This document shows, in pieces, positions 31,748 to 46,369 of a stretch of DNA of 64,000 bases. Made by a program: the position numbers and the translations under genes. The first letter of the stretch is position 1. The number at the start of each line of letters is the position of its first letter. The notes below the pieces were generated by a model that searched no databases, was not told where the DNA came from, and worked only from the letters and a program-made list of their open reading frames with translations. This DNA comes from Glandiceps talaboti (taxonomy: Eukaryota; Hemichordata; Enteropneusta; Spengelidae): positions 22,838,503 through 22,902,502 of the forward strand of contig NC_135551.1 of the NCBI RefSeq assembly GCF_964340395.1, written 5' to 3'.

Positions 31748-34700
31748 TAAATTGATCTTTCCTAGCCCAGAACTCATCTCCAAGATAAGTATATACCCTA
31801 GATGTATTTCTTAACTGTTCAATGTCATCATTTCTAATTTTGTTAAATTCGTTGACTTAAAACAATGTAGGAATTTGTTATTAACTCGGTGACACGAAGA
31901 GGAGTGGCACTACTTTATTCAGTTTTTATACAAAGTAAATTGTCATGTTTATGTACTTGTTCCACATCGTAAGAATTTAAATTAATTGCTTACTTTGCAT
32001 TCAACATGTCAGTTTACCTACCGTATTACTATATCGGTCACATTTTTTAAGCTTTTCATGGTACCGAAAGCAGATTTCTTATTTCCTTTGTAAATTGTTC
32101 GATGTTACGGCTTCCGTTAGCATAATTAAATATATTTCCTGTCATTTCTCATATGTCAACTAAGAATGTGCATTAGTTCTGTATTGTTGATCCACGGAAA
32201 GTCTCAGTTCCTGTTATTTTGTAGCGAGTGGTTTTAGTTCAAGGAATCTTTTGACACGTGAGAATGTGTGACTCTAAACAAAAAGCATGTCAATGAATAC
32301 TATGCGTACAACTGCCCGATAAGCAAACTTAGGGTCACACTGCCGACTTTGTGTTTTTATACATTGTGTTTATTTTCACCCAAAATATGATATCCAATAA
32401 CGATAATATTTGGTCTCGCTGTCTATTACGTACATTCCAGTAATTGACGGCCCCATCACTTAGCCAAAATATTGTACACTTAATAAATACACTGCAACTA
32501 ATGTTTGATGTCTGGCCGACGGTGTTAATGACTCAGTTTTTGTCGTAAACTGTTTGCCGAGATCTTGTTGTACACTGTTTATTCATACCCATCACAATGT
32601 TTAGTCTCAGCTCAATTTCGTTTTTATTCAATCCCTCGTTGGTATATCCTATCATGAGTAGATGAATGAAGGCATTATACACCTCAACCGGTTCATATAA
32701 TTATTTTAATGGCCCACTTTATAAAATTTTCAGAATTCAAAGTAAATTTCTGCAAATGTATTTGCATATATGCATGTATGTTATTAACTACAGCTTTTAA
32801 AGAAATATAATGGTATGTAATGGACGGAATAAATTAGTTATATGTATAATAACGAAACAAGACATAAATGAATGATCACGTATGTGATGCCATAGACAGA
32901 AATGATGAAGTAAATAGAACGTCCGTATGTAAAAGACGAGCGCGCGAGAGAGTTGAAATAACATATCGGTAGAAAAATGCTTTCAAATATAGCGTAGATA
33001 GATAGGTCAGAGTTGAAACGACAGAATTCAAGGTGTTCAAAATTATGCCTATTTTTACCGTAATGGCTAATAATTGATATTGTAGTCCTTATTACACAAA
33101 GATAGACGTATGTCTGGAGGCTATTTCAAGCCAGACATTTTCTTAATGGTCATTACTTGGTCGATATTCAGTCGATTTGTTTTGTTCAGTCGTACATTTT
33201 TCCTTGTTTATCTTTATATTTTTTGCTACTTTTGAGCGTAATAACTTAAGGAGTCTCCTTGACATGACACGCTCGATGAATACATCATCAAATTAACATT
33301 GATTTATGAGACCGTAGCCGTGATATCTAGTTGAAATTTTCAATTTGCATATTCAAAAATTGAATTTGCATATTCAAAAGAGACGGTAATGTAGAATTGA
33401 GGACATTATGCACGACTTTGACGCAATTGAGATACTAATTAAGAAAACAAATTAGATTTTATTGTAATTACGCAAAAATACTGAAATCGAAAATTGCAAT
33501 TAACCGGAAAATTATAACCTCTGAAGCAAGCTTTGCTTGCAAATGTTTACGAGCATACTGGGATGGCATCCGATCCGAGACCGGGAAAGGTAAGACACTT
33601 TTCGTTGTATTTTGATATGCCTCGCCAGTGCTTTGCATTGTAAATATTTGTGCGTAGTTATCGCCTTTCGTGTTTATCTACAGTTCTATAGAATACAAAA
33701 TATTTTTACATGCTTCCAATACCATTCATCATATAAATATCTCAGGAATGATATGAAAACACTAACATGGACCGACATAGTGTAGACAAGCAAGCCCCCC
33801 TGGGACTCGGTGAATAGTTTTGTGTTCGTGTTGATAACAGATGTTGTGGAAAAGTAAAAGCCCTTGTGAAGTGTTCATTCAAAAGTGCTATCAGCTTTCA
33901 ATGTTGTCAATTGGGGAAAACCGAGAATTCGTGATATAAAAAACTCATACCTTTTATCTGCTTTTAAATTAATTCTGTACTGTTATCTAGATATGACGAT
34001 CAAAATAGAATAACACCGCTATAAAAAATTACTCGTCCAAAGATGATTTATATAACCTTATTGAATTTTTTTTTTCTTGAGAGTATCGAATGATAACAAA
34101 AGCAAAAGTGTCAAGCACCTAACATGCCGTATAGATTTTTAAAAAAAATCAATTTTCAGATGCGGTGTTTGCCACTTTGAAAACAAAACAAAAGATGGTT
34201 TCTTGATACATTAGTGCATGCAATATTCAAATTAGGAATGTGAAAGCCATGGAAACACTTCGTTTCTCTTCTGGGAAAATAGTGCGGATATTGACATGAA
34301 CTTTAATCTAGAAACAACCATAAATTAATGTAATTGGAGCATGACACAATGCGAAATTACAATATGTATTGACATGACGAATAAATATTTGATTTAAAAA
34401 ATATATACGACCCTGAAGTTTTAGAGGAAGGAATACAGTGACAATGTTTCACACCTGGTAAATCCAATTGTATATTAAGGTGAGGAATAAAACGAAGTAA
34501 TGATGTACTGAAAAGCGTCACTAGCGGTACATTATTGTATGAGACGCTTAGTAGTTGATGTGGCTGGTGCTAAAAGTTGATTCTAAAATGTCATATTTAT
34601 TAGATAAATATGCAGGATATTCTGTGGTACTGACGACAGGTGATAACATAAAGAGTGTTGAAACAAGACTCGTAATAATGATGAGTAATTTGCATAATAG

Positions 34701-35960
34701 ATTGTTAATTGCAAGCCATGCACATTCATTGTAAAGCGACAACAGGAGAGTTACCTTTGCATATTTATGACTTATTTTGCACATTGCGTTGGTTCCGTAC
34801 TATGTCAAGAGTGTTCCACTCATACCTGTAAGGAAAAAAATACCATTTTTCCTTCTCCTTGTGTCGTTGTCTCTCTACCACCTTGAGTGGTACTTACATG
34901 ATCTGTCTGTATGTCTGTCTCTGTTTGTCTATCTGTCTCTCTCTCTCTCTCTGAATAAAACCTCCGTAGCTCTTAAGAAAGTTTACTTCTTATTCAAAAG
35001 GTCTTTGTCATCTCGACTAATACTATAACCAAATAGAAAGACTGCTCACCTCTAGAATCGAATTAAGGACATTTTAACGAAAACGAGAAATATGTATAAT
35101 TATTCATAGGTTTGAACCGTAAACCTGTTAACGTCAACGAGCTTGTCCTTAATTGACTACAATTTATAGTAACATTAAAAGTATCAATTTGATTGATGTG
35201 CAGATAGATTTCAAACCAATGTAAACTTGACCTTAGAAAGGTCGTAAACTTTACATCATTAACGTACAAGAAATTCTTGTCTCACGATAAAGAACCAAGA
35301 ATTCCCAATGAAAAGTGGAATGTGGAAGTGGAGTGTGACGTGCGTTTCCTATCCCCTCGTTTATTTATCAGATGTTCCACTCGATACCATTTTGAGTTTC
35401 CTTCGAGTACATTATTTCATGTTATCTTTGTGTACCTTGATTTATTTCTGAAAAAATCATCTCCTGAGGTTATGAGCATTGTATCTTGATTGTCTTTCTA
35501 ACACAGTGAGTTTACGACACTGATCAACTGTGTTGTTTTGGACTATGAACTGTTCATCTGTTTTTGATTTATTGGTTTTATCTCAGTTATGAATTAATAT
35601 TTGGTTAGAGTTATTCTGTCAAGACGCAATATCAATACTTCTTGACGATAAAGTTGAAATAATTACATAATTCAAAGACAGAGGTCGTTATATATTCCCA
35701 CATGATAAAATTGGCTTCAAGGAAAATTGACATTTCTTGCTTAATTATCCAGAAACATGATACCTACCTAGTGTGAAGTCACGTGGTTGGTTGGTTTTAT
35801 GATGGATAAAAAAGATTACTTCGCGGCCTTGTCTTTCTTTTCACATACATGTTTACTTGGATATATATTTCTACATTAAATATTATCTCTAAAACAACAA
35901 ACTATATCATTTAAATGATAAAAAGAATGGCATGCCACAGTCACCAGATTTGAATACGAT
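31748..35960. other. No gene recognised
   Basis: AT-rich unique sequence. It holds a duplicated AATTTGCATATTCAAAA block at about 33341-33380 and GTCACGTG at 35778. Short frames only. Confidence 0.6.
34901..34952 (+). repeat. (TCTG)n(TC)n microsatellite
   Basis: Imperfect TCTG units pass into (TC)n. Confidence 0.85.
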
Positions 35961-36202
35961 TCCCAATACATGGATGGCATTCTGATATTACATAGGTACA
36001 CGTACGCAATACATGAACGGCAGTGTATCATTACCTATGTACACGCATCCAATACAGGGATGGTATTGTGACATTACCTAGGTACACGTCCCAATACATG
36101 GATGGCATTGTGACATTACCTAGGTACACGTACCCACTACATGGATGGCATTGTGACAGTAAGTAGGTACATGTATACACATACAGAGATGGCATTGTGA
36201 CA

Positions 36203-36233
<31 letters not shown>

Positions 36234-36930
36234 CATACGTACATACATACATACATACATACATACATACATACATACATACATACATACATACACATAC
36301 GGGGATGGTATTGTGACATTACCTAGGTACACGTATACATATACAGGTATGGCATTGTGACATTACCTATAGGTGCTCGCACACCAATGCATGTATGGTA
36401 TTGTGACATTACCGAGGTACACGTATCCCAATACATGGATGGTATTGTGACATTACCTAGGTACACGTATACACATACAGTGATGGTATTGTGACATTGC
36501 TAGGTACAGTTATCGCAAGACGTGGATTACACTGTGGCATCAACTAGGTACACTTACCCCAATACACAGATGACATTGTGACATTACCTTGGTAAACATT
36601 AACCAATACATGGATGGTATTGTGACTACCTCGGTACACGTATAACATGGATGGTATTGGTACATTTTCTAGATAAACATAATCCCAATACATAGATGGT
36701 ATTGTAACATTACCTAGGTACATGTATCCCAAAACATGGATGTTATTGTAACATTACCTAGGTACACTTATACCAATACATGGATGGTATTGTCGCATTA
36801 CTTGGGTCTACGTATCCCAATACGTGGATGGTAACCTACTTTACCAAGGTACACATATACATGGATGACATTGACACATATCCTATGTTTACATATCCGA
36901 ATGCACGGATGGTATTGTGCTATAACATAT
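35961..36930 (+). repeat. Minisatellite, ~45-bp unit, about 21 copies
   Basis: The unit reads approximately CCAATACATGGATGGTATTG, TGACATTACCTA, GGTACACGTAT. GGATGG or its variant recurs every 41-46 bases (for example 35971, 36014, 36057, 36100, 36141, 36185). After an interruption it continues from 36302 to 36908. Copies have diverged by substitutions and small indels. A (CATA)n microsatellite has grown inside the unit at 36204-36296. Confidence 0.85.
36204..36296 (+). repeat. (CATA)n microsatellite inside the 45-bp minisatellite
   Basis: There are about 23 CATA units, with one CGTA interruption at 36238. The run begins where the minisatellite unit normally reads GACATTACCTA, here GACATTACATACAT. 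Confidence 0.9.
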
Positions 36931-38724
<1,794 letters not shown>

Positions 38725-38795
38725 GGGGATGAGTGATAGGGGGAAGAGAGACAGACAGTGGAGGGGAGAGAAATACAGGTGCTGTAGAATGAAAT

Positions 38796-38872
38796 TATAT
38801 ATATATATATATATAATTGTGAGTATCAATCTGCTAAGACAGTGCTCTATACGGCAGTGGCAGAGCGCAAAA

Positions 38873-38929
<57 letters not shown>
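38796..38929 (+). repeat. Two (TA)n runs around a 57-bp spacer
   Basis: Runs lie at 38796-38815 and 38873-38929. The second is bracketed by GCAGAGCG on the left and CGCTCTG on the right, which can pair into an extended hairpin. Confidence 0.9.
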
Positions 38930-38930
<1 letters not shown>

Positions 38931-40843
38931 CGCTCTGTTTGCTGTAATCGTAACGTTAGGGAATCAATGTATCTTCGACTTTTTGTCATGACGGCGCTAA
39001 TACACGTAAGAATCTAGTCCCTATGAACACGATAACTAATTGATAATATCTGACACGATACTGAGGTGAATAAGGTTACTATTACTGTTCAGACTTGTTA
39101 CTTTTGATCACTAAATATTTGCTGAAGCATTATACCGCGCAATGAATGTAACCAGTTACCAAATGCTTTGACCATTGAAAGGTAAACTAAAGGTATGTAT
39201 AGCCGACTGGTGATTTAATACTTTCTTTACGATGTGTGTGAAAATTGGGCGTTACGCTGGGAGACAATCTATGCCAACACAAAACAGAAGACGTCAGAAC
39301 CAAACAATACAGGTTAATGACATTAGCGGATAACTGAGACAACTTTTGATGACGACTACTTTGATATATAGTGTGACTGAAAGACGAAAAACAACACATC
39401 TTTTTCTGGTGCTAGGATGATCATCTCGTGGGAATGAATGTCACCATTTGGTAAATGTCGATACCTGGTAAGTGTTTGTTTGAAAAGTCAATGTAGTGAA
39501 TGAGTTAATACCATTTTCTATAAGGTTAACATCATCAGTTTTCACCGCCTTGATGTGACACTGTGTTTTCCTTTTTTCTTGATATTACATAATATTTGAC
39601 AGTCACAAGTAATTGTGCCACTGTACCGAGAGTCACAATTAGTATTTTATGAATGCAATGTCACGGTCGATGAATCCAATAGACAGACATTGATGTAGTG
39701 ACCATTTTCACCTTGACAATAGTTACAATCAGGGGTGGCAAGAACTTGTTATGGTGGGTGTGTAAGTGTGTGTGTGTGGCGGGGGGTGTTTATAGTCAGC
39801 ACTGAAATGACATCCGTTATTTAACTGAAAGGCCCAGTTCAGATAAGGATTAAAAATTTATAGTGAGAAAACAGTTGTTTGGCAGAGCTGTCGAAAAGTT
39901 GAAACGAATAAGGCTATTTCTACCATATGCACAATCTGGTCATTCTATGTCTGGTCGACAACGCGCATCTATTTCACTACATAACGCGTGTCCATGTCAC
40001 TGGTTCTACTGTGTTACAAATACATCAAACGTTCAAAATTGGCATTATTACTCTCCCCGATTTGTCGTTGATTAACTGGCGTTGGAATAATTTTGTTATT
40101 CTCCAATATTTTTCTTCATTCAGCCGGAAAATACAAGTGACCTATTTTAACAGTAAGGTTTTTCCACTCCTAGTCTAACGACGCCTAGCAGTAAAGCCCC
40201 CTTAGGTCACTCGTATTTACTTTAGCTGAACGAAAGAAAATATTATGGAATAACACCTAAGTAATCATAATGGCTCCACTGATAAAGATAGCATGAATCC
40301 AAGAAATTATGATTGACATCCTAGCCTAAATACGGCTAGGCTCCGTGAAGTAACCCATGACTTAGCCTGGAATTTAATTAGGATCCATGATCGTGCTACA
40401 AGTCTCGTATGAAAAACACACACTCCAAGATTGTTCTAGCAAGACTTGTTACACTAACGTAAGAAATAAGGGTATTTCCATAACCAACCAGTCAGTCTTT
40501 TAGAGGCAGGTTTTATCCTTTAATTTCATGTATGCAACACGAGATGGCATAAACAGACTGGGAACATTTTACGTTACGCGTTACACTGACACTGGAAACC
40601 ATTGTTAAAAGGACATGCCTTGTCACCTGAGATTCACCTTTGTGACCTCATATTTGTTTTATGGATGTCTTTCTTTCACCGGTCGCCTACTTTGGATTTC
40701 TACGTGTCGTACATACCTAATAAACCGTCCTTGTCCTAGCATTATACGATATGCTGTATATTGTAATATATAGAAGTGACTTCTTTTTGGTTTGAGGAAA
40801 AACTAATGTTGAAAAACCGTCGTTCTAGAACATTTCAAATACA
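38930..40843. other. No gene recognised
   Basis: Unique sequence. The overlapping frames at 39863-40178 have no domain signature. Confidence 0.6.
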
Positions 40844-41146
40844 ATAAGGTTGTAACTAGAATTGTAAAAAAAAAACATAATACGGTTTGAAAATTTCTAC
40901 ACATAATTGCCCAATCAGCTTGTCGTAAACATAGAGTATTCAAATGCATGCAGATGACATATGCAAATATAGTGTATGTATATTAAGATATACATTTGAG
41001 ATGTGTTAATCTGCATACAATTCATTTGCATGTGTTTCAACTGCATATTTTTGTATATTCCGTAAAGACGACAAGCTGGTTGGGCAATTATGCGTTGAGA
41101 TTTTGAGATATTGACAGATTTTTGTAATTCTAGTTACAAGCTTATG
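40844..41146. mobile_element. MITE-like element with ~80-bp terminal inverted repeats
   Basis: The left arm (40844-40930) contains TTGTAACTAGAATTGTAAAA, then CATAATTGCCCAATCAGCTT and GTCGT. The reverse complement of the right arm (about 41068-41146) contains TTGTAACTAGAATTACAAAA, then CATAATTGCCCAACCAGCTT and GTCGT. The arms are clearly the same sequence inverted, with one diverged central stretch. The short AT-rich middle has several ATGCAAAT/ATTTGCAT octamers and no ORF. Confidence 0.65.
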
Positions 41147-41400
41147 GTATGAGAAATTGAACGGAATATACCGTAAACAGGCTAAGAAGTAACATATGTT
41201 ACAAATTGTGAATCATCATGTTTTCTTAGGAATGTTATGAATGTAACATGTACATTCTTTCAATTAATTTCTATTGACAGGCTGTGCACATTGTTCGTTA
41301 AAAAAACAAGAATATGTTTGTTTAAACATTGTTTGCAGTCAGACAGTCATGGTTTCATTAAAGATCAGTGGTTGCCTGGTGCACATGTCTGTTTGAAGTG

Positions 41401-41470
41401 TTGTTTGTGTGTGTGTGTGTGTGTTTGTGTGTTTGTTTGTTTGTTTGTTTGTTTGTTTGTTTGTTTGTTT
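41401..41470 (+). repeat. (GT)n/(GTTT)n microsatellite
   Basis: GT units change into about 11 GTTT units. Confidence 0.95.
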
Positions 41471-41570
41471 TATTAACAAGTTTATCCGTGGTGTCACAAT
41501 CACTATGTACGGTCTTACCTGGCACAAGTTCCGATCACCATTTTGAAATTGGCTTATATGCATGAACCAG

Positions 41571-41733
41571 AGTTCGATTGCATAATGCCAGAGATATTTG
41601 CATAACACTAGAGTTCATTGGCATAAGCCATACATTTGCATAACGCCAGAGTCGTTTGCATGAAGAGTCATTTGCACAACATTATATTTCATTTGCATAA
41701 CGTCAGACTTCGTTTACTTAACGTCAGAGTTCT
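41571..41733 (+). repeat. Eight-unit 21-bp tandem repeat with octamer-like motifs
   Basis: The approximate consensus CATTTGCATAACGTCAGAGT recurs about eight times with point changes. Several units keep ATTTGCAT, the octamer bound by POU-domain factors in animals. Regulatory function is not shown by the sequence. Confidence 0.65.
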
Positions 41734-42309
41734 TTTTTTTTGTTTGGGGGAGGGGGAGTATTCAGCAAATTATATAAATTTCTGCTCAGAAACAGAGCTT
41801 TTTGAACGTCCTTAAGAAACCCTTTACTGAAATGTTCAAATAATTAGTATATTCAATTTTCACTCTTTTAGATGAAAGTAGAATATGAATTTAGATAGAA
41901 ATCTGAAGGTTTAAAGTAGGGGAGCCTCATGCTCTCACATTACATGTATCTTATTTTAATATGCCATTGTGAAATAATTCATGTGAGACGTACTCCAAAT
42001 AGTGACGTTGCATCTAGGATAAGTGTTACATCATTTTATAAAGAGATTATTGGGAAATAGATTGATCATGAAAACACCATTCTTTATATACATTTTCGCA
42101 ATTAAGCGTATCCCCTTAGATTAAAGTGTGCAATTAATCAACATCTGTTTTGTCCATCGAGTGTTTAGATTCGATCTTATTGTTGAAAATCTTTACTCAT
42201 CGTTGTAAAACACTTCAATCATCCGAAGGGTATCTGAACCAAGTGTTATTTCAATGAATTGATGTAACACCAATGACCGACCAGACATCGGAGATTTGCC
42301 CATGTACAC

Positions 42310-42455
42310 GCAAATTTATTTATTCACTTATTTATCGGATGACCAACGGGAGTTAGTCCCATTTATAGGCTCCTTTGGTCCAGTGTTAGTGCAGGAAGAA
42401 ACCGGAACACCCGGGGAAAATCTGCGTTGTACGGTAGAGTCAAACTGAACGGTAC
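42310..42455 (+). repeat. Probable dispersed repeat remnant with a GAAACCGGAACACCCGGGGA core
   Basis: The stretch contains GAAACCGGAACACCCGGGGA at about 42399-42418, then a GGTAGAGTCAAACTGAACGG block. This GC-rich island in AT-rich surroundings resembles repetitive motifs I associate with other animal genomes. That is recollection, not a search. No boundaries can be seen. Confidence 0.3.
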
Positions 42456-45400
42456 TCTTCTTATTTACAGCATGGTAAATTTATTGCGATTCTTCTAAAG
42501 ATTTCCAATATGTACCGTTTATTTTCATAAAGTGATATTGGCCACTGAAAACTATCGAAAGAAAAAACATTTTAATTAGATAGCACAGATTACAAAAAAA
42601 TACACAGTCACTAACGAAAATTAAAGTTCAATGAATTATTTAATATTAAGATTTAAAAAAACATACCTGAAAAATATATACACCAGTCACTTCAGAAATA
42701 TGATATAAAATAACTACTACAATTTGTTTAGGCTGTTTATCATACAATGACAGTTACAAATCGTGTAGACAATGAGTTTGCACTAATCATTGTCATATGC
42801 ATTGAGTTTAAAGCGTATACATGTTACATTTCAACCAACGATTAACAACAAAGTTCTTTTTAAAGGTTCCGACTGTAAATTGTAAGCGAGAATGACACGT
42901 TTTTCACATTGTGATATAATAGTAGTTCATACGGGATATAAATAGCACCTTAGTATCTGCATCGACAACATGATATGTTGCTAAAGTTAACTATCGTGGT
43001 GAAAACACAGGTGGGAGAAATACCATGACTTTCGTGTGTTTGCTAAAAGACCCGATCTATTAATATACAATCTTTTCTAAATACCAAGTATATAATAAAC
43101 ATGTAAAGTGATGTCTGTGTAAATAGTTGTGAACTTAATATAGTGACTTTGTCACGTGACGTGATTTTAGTGACTGTCAATGTTAATGAAGTGATGACTA
43201 GTCATGGTACTGCTAATTGTTAGTTGTATCAAGGACTTGACCAATTAGATATTTACTTGTCACCATTCAAATATCGTGTCTTAGATAATCTGAGTCATAC
43301 TTGTCGGATTAGTCATTTCCTTTTATCTAAATGCGGTGATTATTAATTACATGTCCACATTGTGAACTTCTATTAAATTAACAATTAAAGAACAATAACA
43401 TTCAAATTATTTTTTTATTTTTTACACGTCATTTTCTCGTACTTTCTTCGATAACTACATACATTCTGGATAATTAATTATGTCTGTAGGTATCGAATTC
43501 GGATACATCAGAAACTTTATGGCTTCCTTCACTTTAAAGATTGTGTTTGTGTGTGAACTGATGCCGTGAAACTACAATGCCCAATGAACTCTATGAAGAC
43601 CTGCACTATCAAGTATAAACTGTCAGTTGTTTGACATTTAGTTTTAATTTCACCAATGACGTCACCAATTAGGTTAGATTGACAGGTTACATTTTCACAA
43701 CATAACTAGGGTTTCCGAGCCATGTTTTCTTCCTTTGAGATATCTGAACATTTCCCAAGTAACCTAAGGGGCCTTGCCGTCACAATAAATTCCTTAAGCC
43801 ACGAATAATGCCGACGAGAATGAAGAAAAATTAGCTGGAAATATGTCAATTTTGAATATATTGTGTCATATTTCGAGCAGCGCAGAATTAATGACGTAGC
43901 CGCGCATTGTCGTGAAATAGAACGGGCAGGTTATAAATACCATATTTTTTATTCAAATTTAGTTCGAACGAGTTCATTTAGATTGTGTGTGGTGTAAAAT
44001 GTGAATTATACCTAGAGAACAGCAGAGTGTCACAATTCGTTTTAGTATTGCAAATTATGACATGATTTTCCTTCAGACAAGAAAAGCAAATGATCATGAA
44101 ACAGGCGAGGACAGTGAAGAAAAATAATATTGTAGAAGAATGGGTTAAATTCTTTCCCCTTTTAAGTCTTCAGACAAAACTTGGTTTTCAATGACTGATT
44201 ACTAAAGAAACGTACATATATAATCCATTTGACAAACAGCAGATGGCTTTCTAGGATAATTCATAGACATCTGTTTTTATCATTTTTATTCAGTCGTAAA
44301 GTTTTCATAAATCTATTTAAAGTATAACATCAAACATGAACTACAGACTGTGTGAGTACTCGACATCCTCAATAAATCTCGACCTCACCCCTCATTCATG
44401 CTGCTTCGACCATCTCCAAACATAACCTATTACAAGTAGAGGTCAGGTCTGCAATCGTTTTTACGTTGGTTCACCACCAAGGGGTACAGGCGATCACTTT
44501 CTGTGCACACTTTCGAGGTCAAAGCTCAGCAAAAAGTAGAGTTTATTCGATTACATGTTTTAATCTGGTTTGTTTGTACTCTCGATGATCCTACACTGGT
44601 TTCAACCTTGGTCAAGTGAATTGTATTTTCAGGGCACTGTATGCTCCTGTAATTACATGTATGATTGTAATATGTCACGCGTTTGAACAGCGCCTGAGTA
44701 TATCATAGAGGGACTTTTCATGTCTCATTTCTTTGAGGGGGTGTAAAGTAGATATTTCGTCCATTGTTTATAACTTGGCTACTTGAACAATTCAATCATC
44801 TAAGTTCCAATGTAATGTACCTTTTGAAATGAAATAAAACCATTTTAATCGCTGTGGTCATTTCTTGAGAAACCCAAGGGAAGGGGTATCTACAATAATC
44901 ACTACTGGTTGACACAACTGTAATGATCAAGCAATGGAAAGACACATATGTATGCAATATGTCAGTTGTACATGGAACATTTAATGGCGACGAGGAGGGT
45001 AACTAGCCGAGTTACATTTCACAAGAATTTTGACTACGGCCAGATGTTTAAACCTGTTAGTAATGTAGCCCACGTGTACTGTAATAGAACTTTTGTCTCT
45101 TTGCTTCTTCCTTTTGACAACTTGTTTATCGAAGACAATCAACGTGTATGTTACCAAGGTAACATCAAACAAAAGCTGTCTATCGCTGCTGATCAACTGA
45201 CGGGGTAAACTACTTCGTTAGACAATAATATGTGCGCTGTTCAAACTTTCCTAATAAGTATTGAATATAATACCGCCGTGTTTTCTGGTGGTTTTTTTTT
45301 TTTGCAGTTTTAATGTCTTAAATGATCCTTTACTGAAAATATTATATTATAAAACGTGATATAGCTGACTTACAAATGTTTTATCTTTTTTTTAATTGTA

Positions 45401-45728
45401 CATTGATCATAGTAGTAAATTAGACGTTACATTGAAATCAGTAGAGATACATTTGTACATTGCGAATTTTATTAGAATGTGTATTCAGCTACAGTTCGAG
45501 TATCCAAATGGCATGTGATTGAATGTTAAGTTTTCGCTATAGGATTTTATGGTAGTGCCGGGTGCAAGGATTTATACCGGATCAATGGAAAGTGTTGTAA
45601 TGGAAAAACTACAGTAAATGAGTTATGTCAGTTGGGAATAAGCACATTTACCCAAATTGAGTACCAGAAATCGATTTTTTCAGAATTAAATCAGTAAGGC
45701 ATACTTGAACAGACATACGCGCACATAC
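42456..45728. other. No gene recognised; CRE and E-box palindromes
   Basis: AT-rich unique sequence with GTCACGTGAC at 43151 and TGACGTCA at 43657-43664 (flanked by CACCAA and CCAATT). Confidence 0.55.
43151..43160. promoter_or_regulatory. Perfect GTCACGTGAC palindrome (bHLH E-box / CLEAR-type)
   Basis: GTCACGTGAC is the full palindrome recognised by MITF/TFE-type and USF-type bHLH-zip factors in animals. It overlaps a TGACGTG half-CRE. Use in vivo cannot be judged. Confidence 0.3.
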
Positions 45729-45847
45729 TTACTCTCACTCACTCACTCACTTACTCACTCACTCACTCACTCACTCACTCACTCACTCACTCAGACAGAC
45801 AGAGACACGGACAGACACACACACACACACATACATACATACATACA

Positions 45848-45876
<29 letters not shown>
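45729..45876 (+). repeat. Compound (ACTC)n(AGAC)n(AC)n(ATAC)n microsatellite, left flank of the LINE
   Basis: About 16 ACTC units, AGAC-like units, a short AC run and about 12 ATAC units end where the LINE remnant begins. Confidence 0.95.
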
Positions 45877-45878
<2 letters not shown>

Positions 45879-46250
45879 TTCTGGTACTCAATGAATTCCA
45901 TTTTATTTTGACATGCCCCTTCTCTGAGGAATTACGAACCAAGTATATTTTGCCCCACCATTTAGAAAACAGAACCTATTACACTTTTATTAAACTTATG
46001 CAGACAAAAGACAGATATGAAACCATTGGACTGGCTAAATTTATTTTCAAAAGCTTGAAGAAAAGACAAAATAATAGAGAAATATAAATTTTTTGTTTTG
46101 TATTGCTACCGATGTGTACAGTGATCTTATTTATGAAATATCTTTTTTTTGTAAGGTAACCTTTGAACCTATGAAGCTTATGAGGCTGTGAAATGTAACG
46201 AAAGGCCAGTGGCCTAGTTTATGCAAATAAACCTTAATTGAATTGAAATG
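45877..46250 (+). mobile_element. 5'-truncated LINE (non-LTR retrotransposon) 3' end with C-terminal coding remnant
   Basis: Codons 45878-46087 are open and end in TAA. They include NEFHFILTCPF, then SEELRTKYI, then FIKLM, then LAKFIFKSLKKR. This order (an HFxLxCP-type motif with an acidic-Arg stretch, then FIKLM, then LAKF-basic) is typical of the extreme C-terminus of LINE reverse-transcriptase proteins. The 3' UTR follows. It contains a compact hairpin, AGGCC-AGT-GGCCT, at 46203-46215, then AATAAA-like sequence and a short TTGAA-type tail. The upstream part of the element (endonuclease and RT core) is absent, as expected for 5' truncation during target-primed reverse transcription. Both ends meet (ATAC)n microsatellite. 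The LINE assignment is fairly sure; the clade (L2/CR1-like because of the 3' hairpin) is inference. Confidence 0.75.
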
Positions 46251-46293
46251 AATACATACATACATACATACATACATACATACAGACAGACAT

Positions 46294-46366
<73 letters not shown>
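46251..46366 (+). repeat. Compound (ATAC)n(AGAC)n(AC)n microsatellite, right flank of the LINE
   Basis: It starts immediately after the LINE tail: about 8 ATAC units, about 12 AGAC units, then about 16 AC units. Confidence 0.95.

Positions 46367-46369
<3 letters not shown>

Noticed and set aside
31351-31814. Six overlapping MYVC/YIHT frames on both strands
   Set aside because: Translations of the (ATAC)n array at 31.4-31.7 kb.
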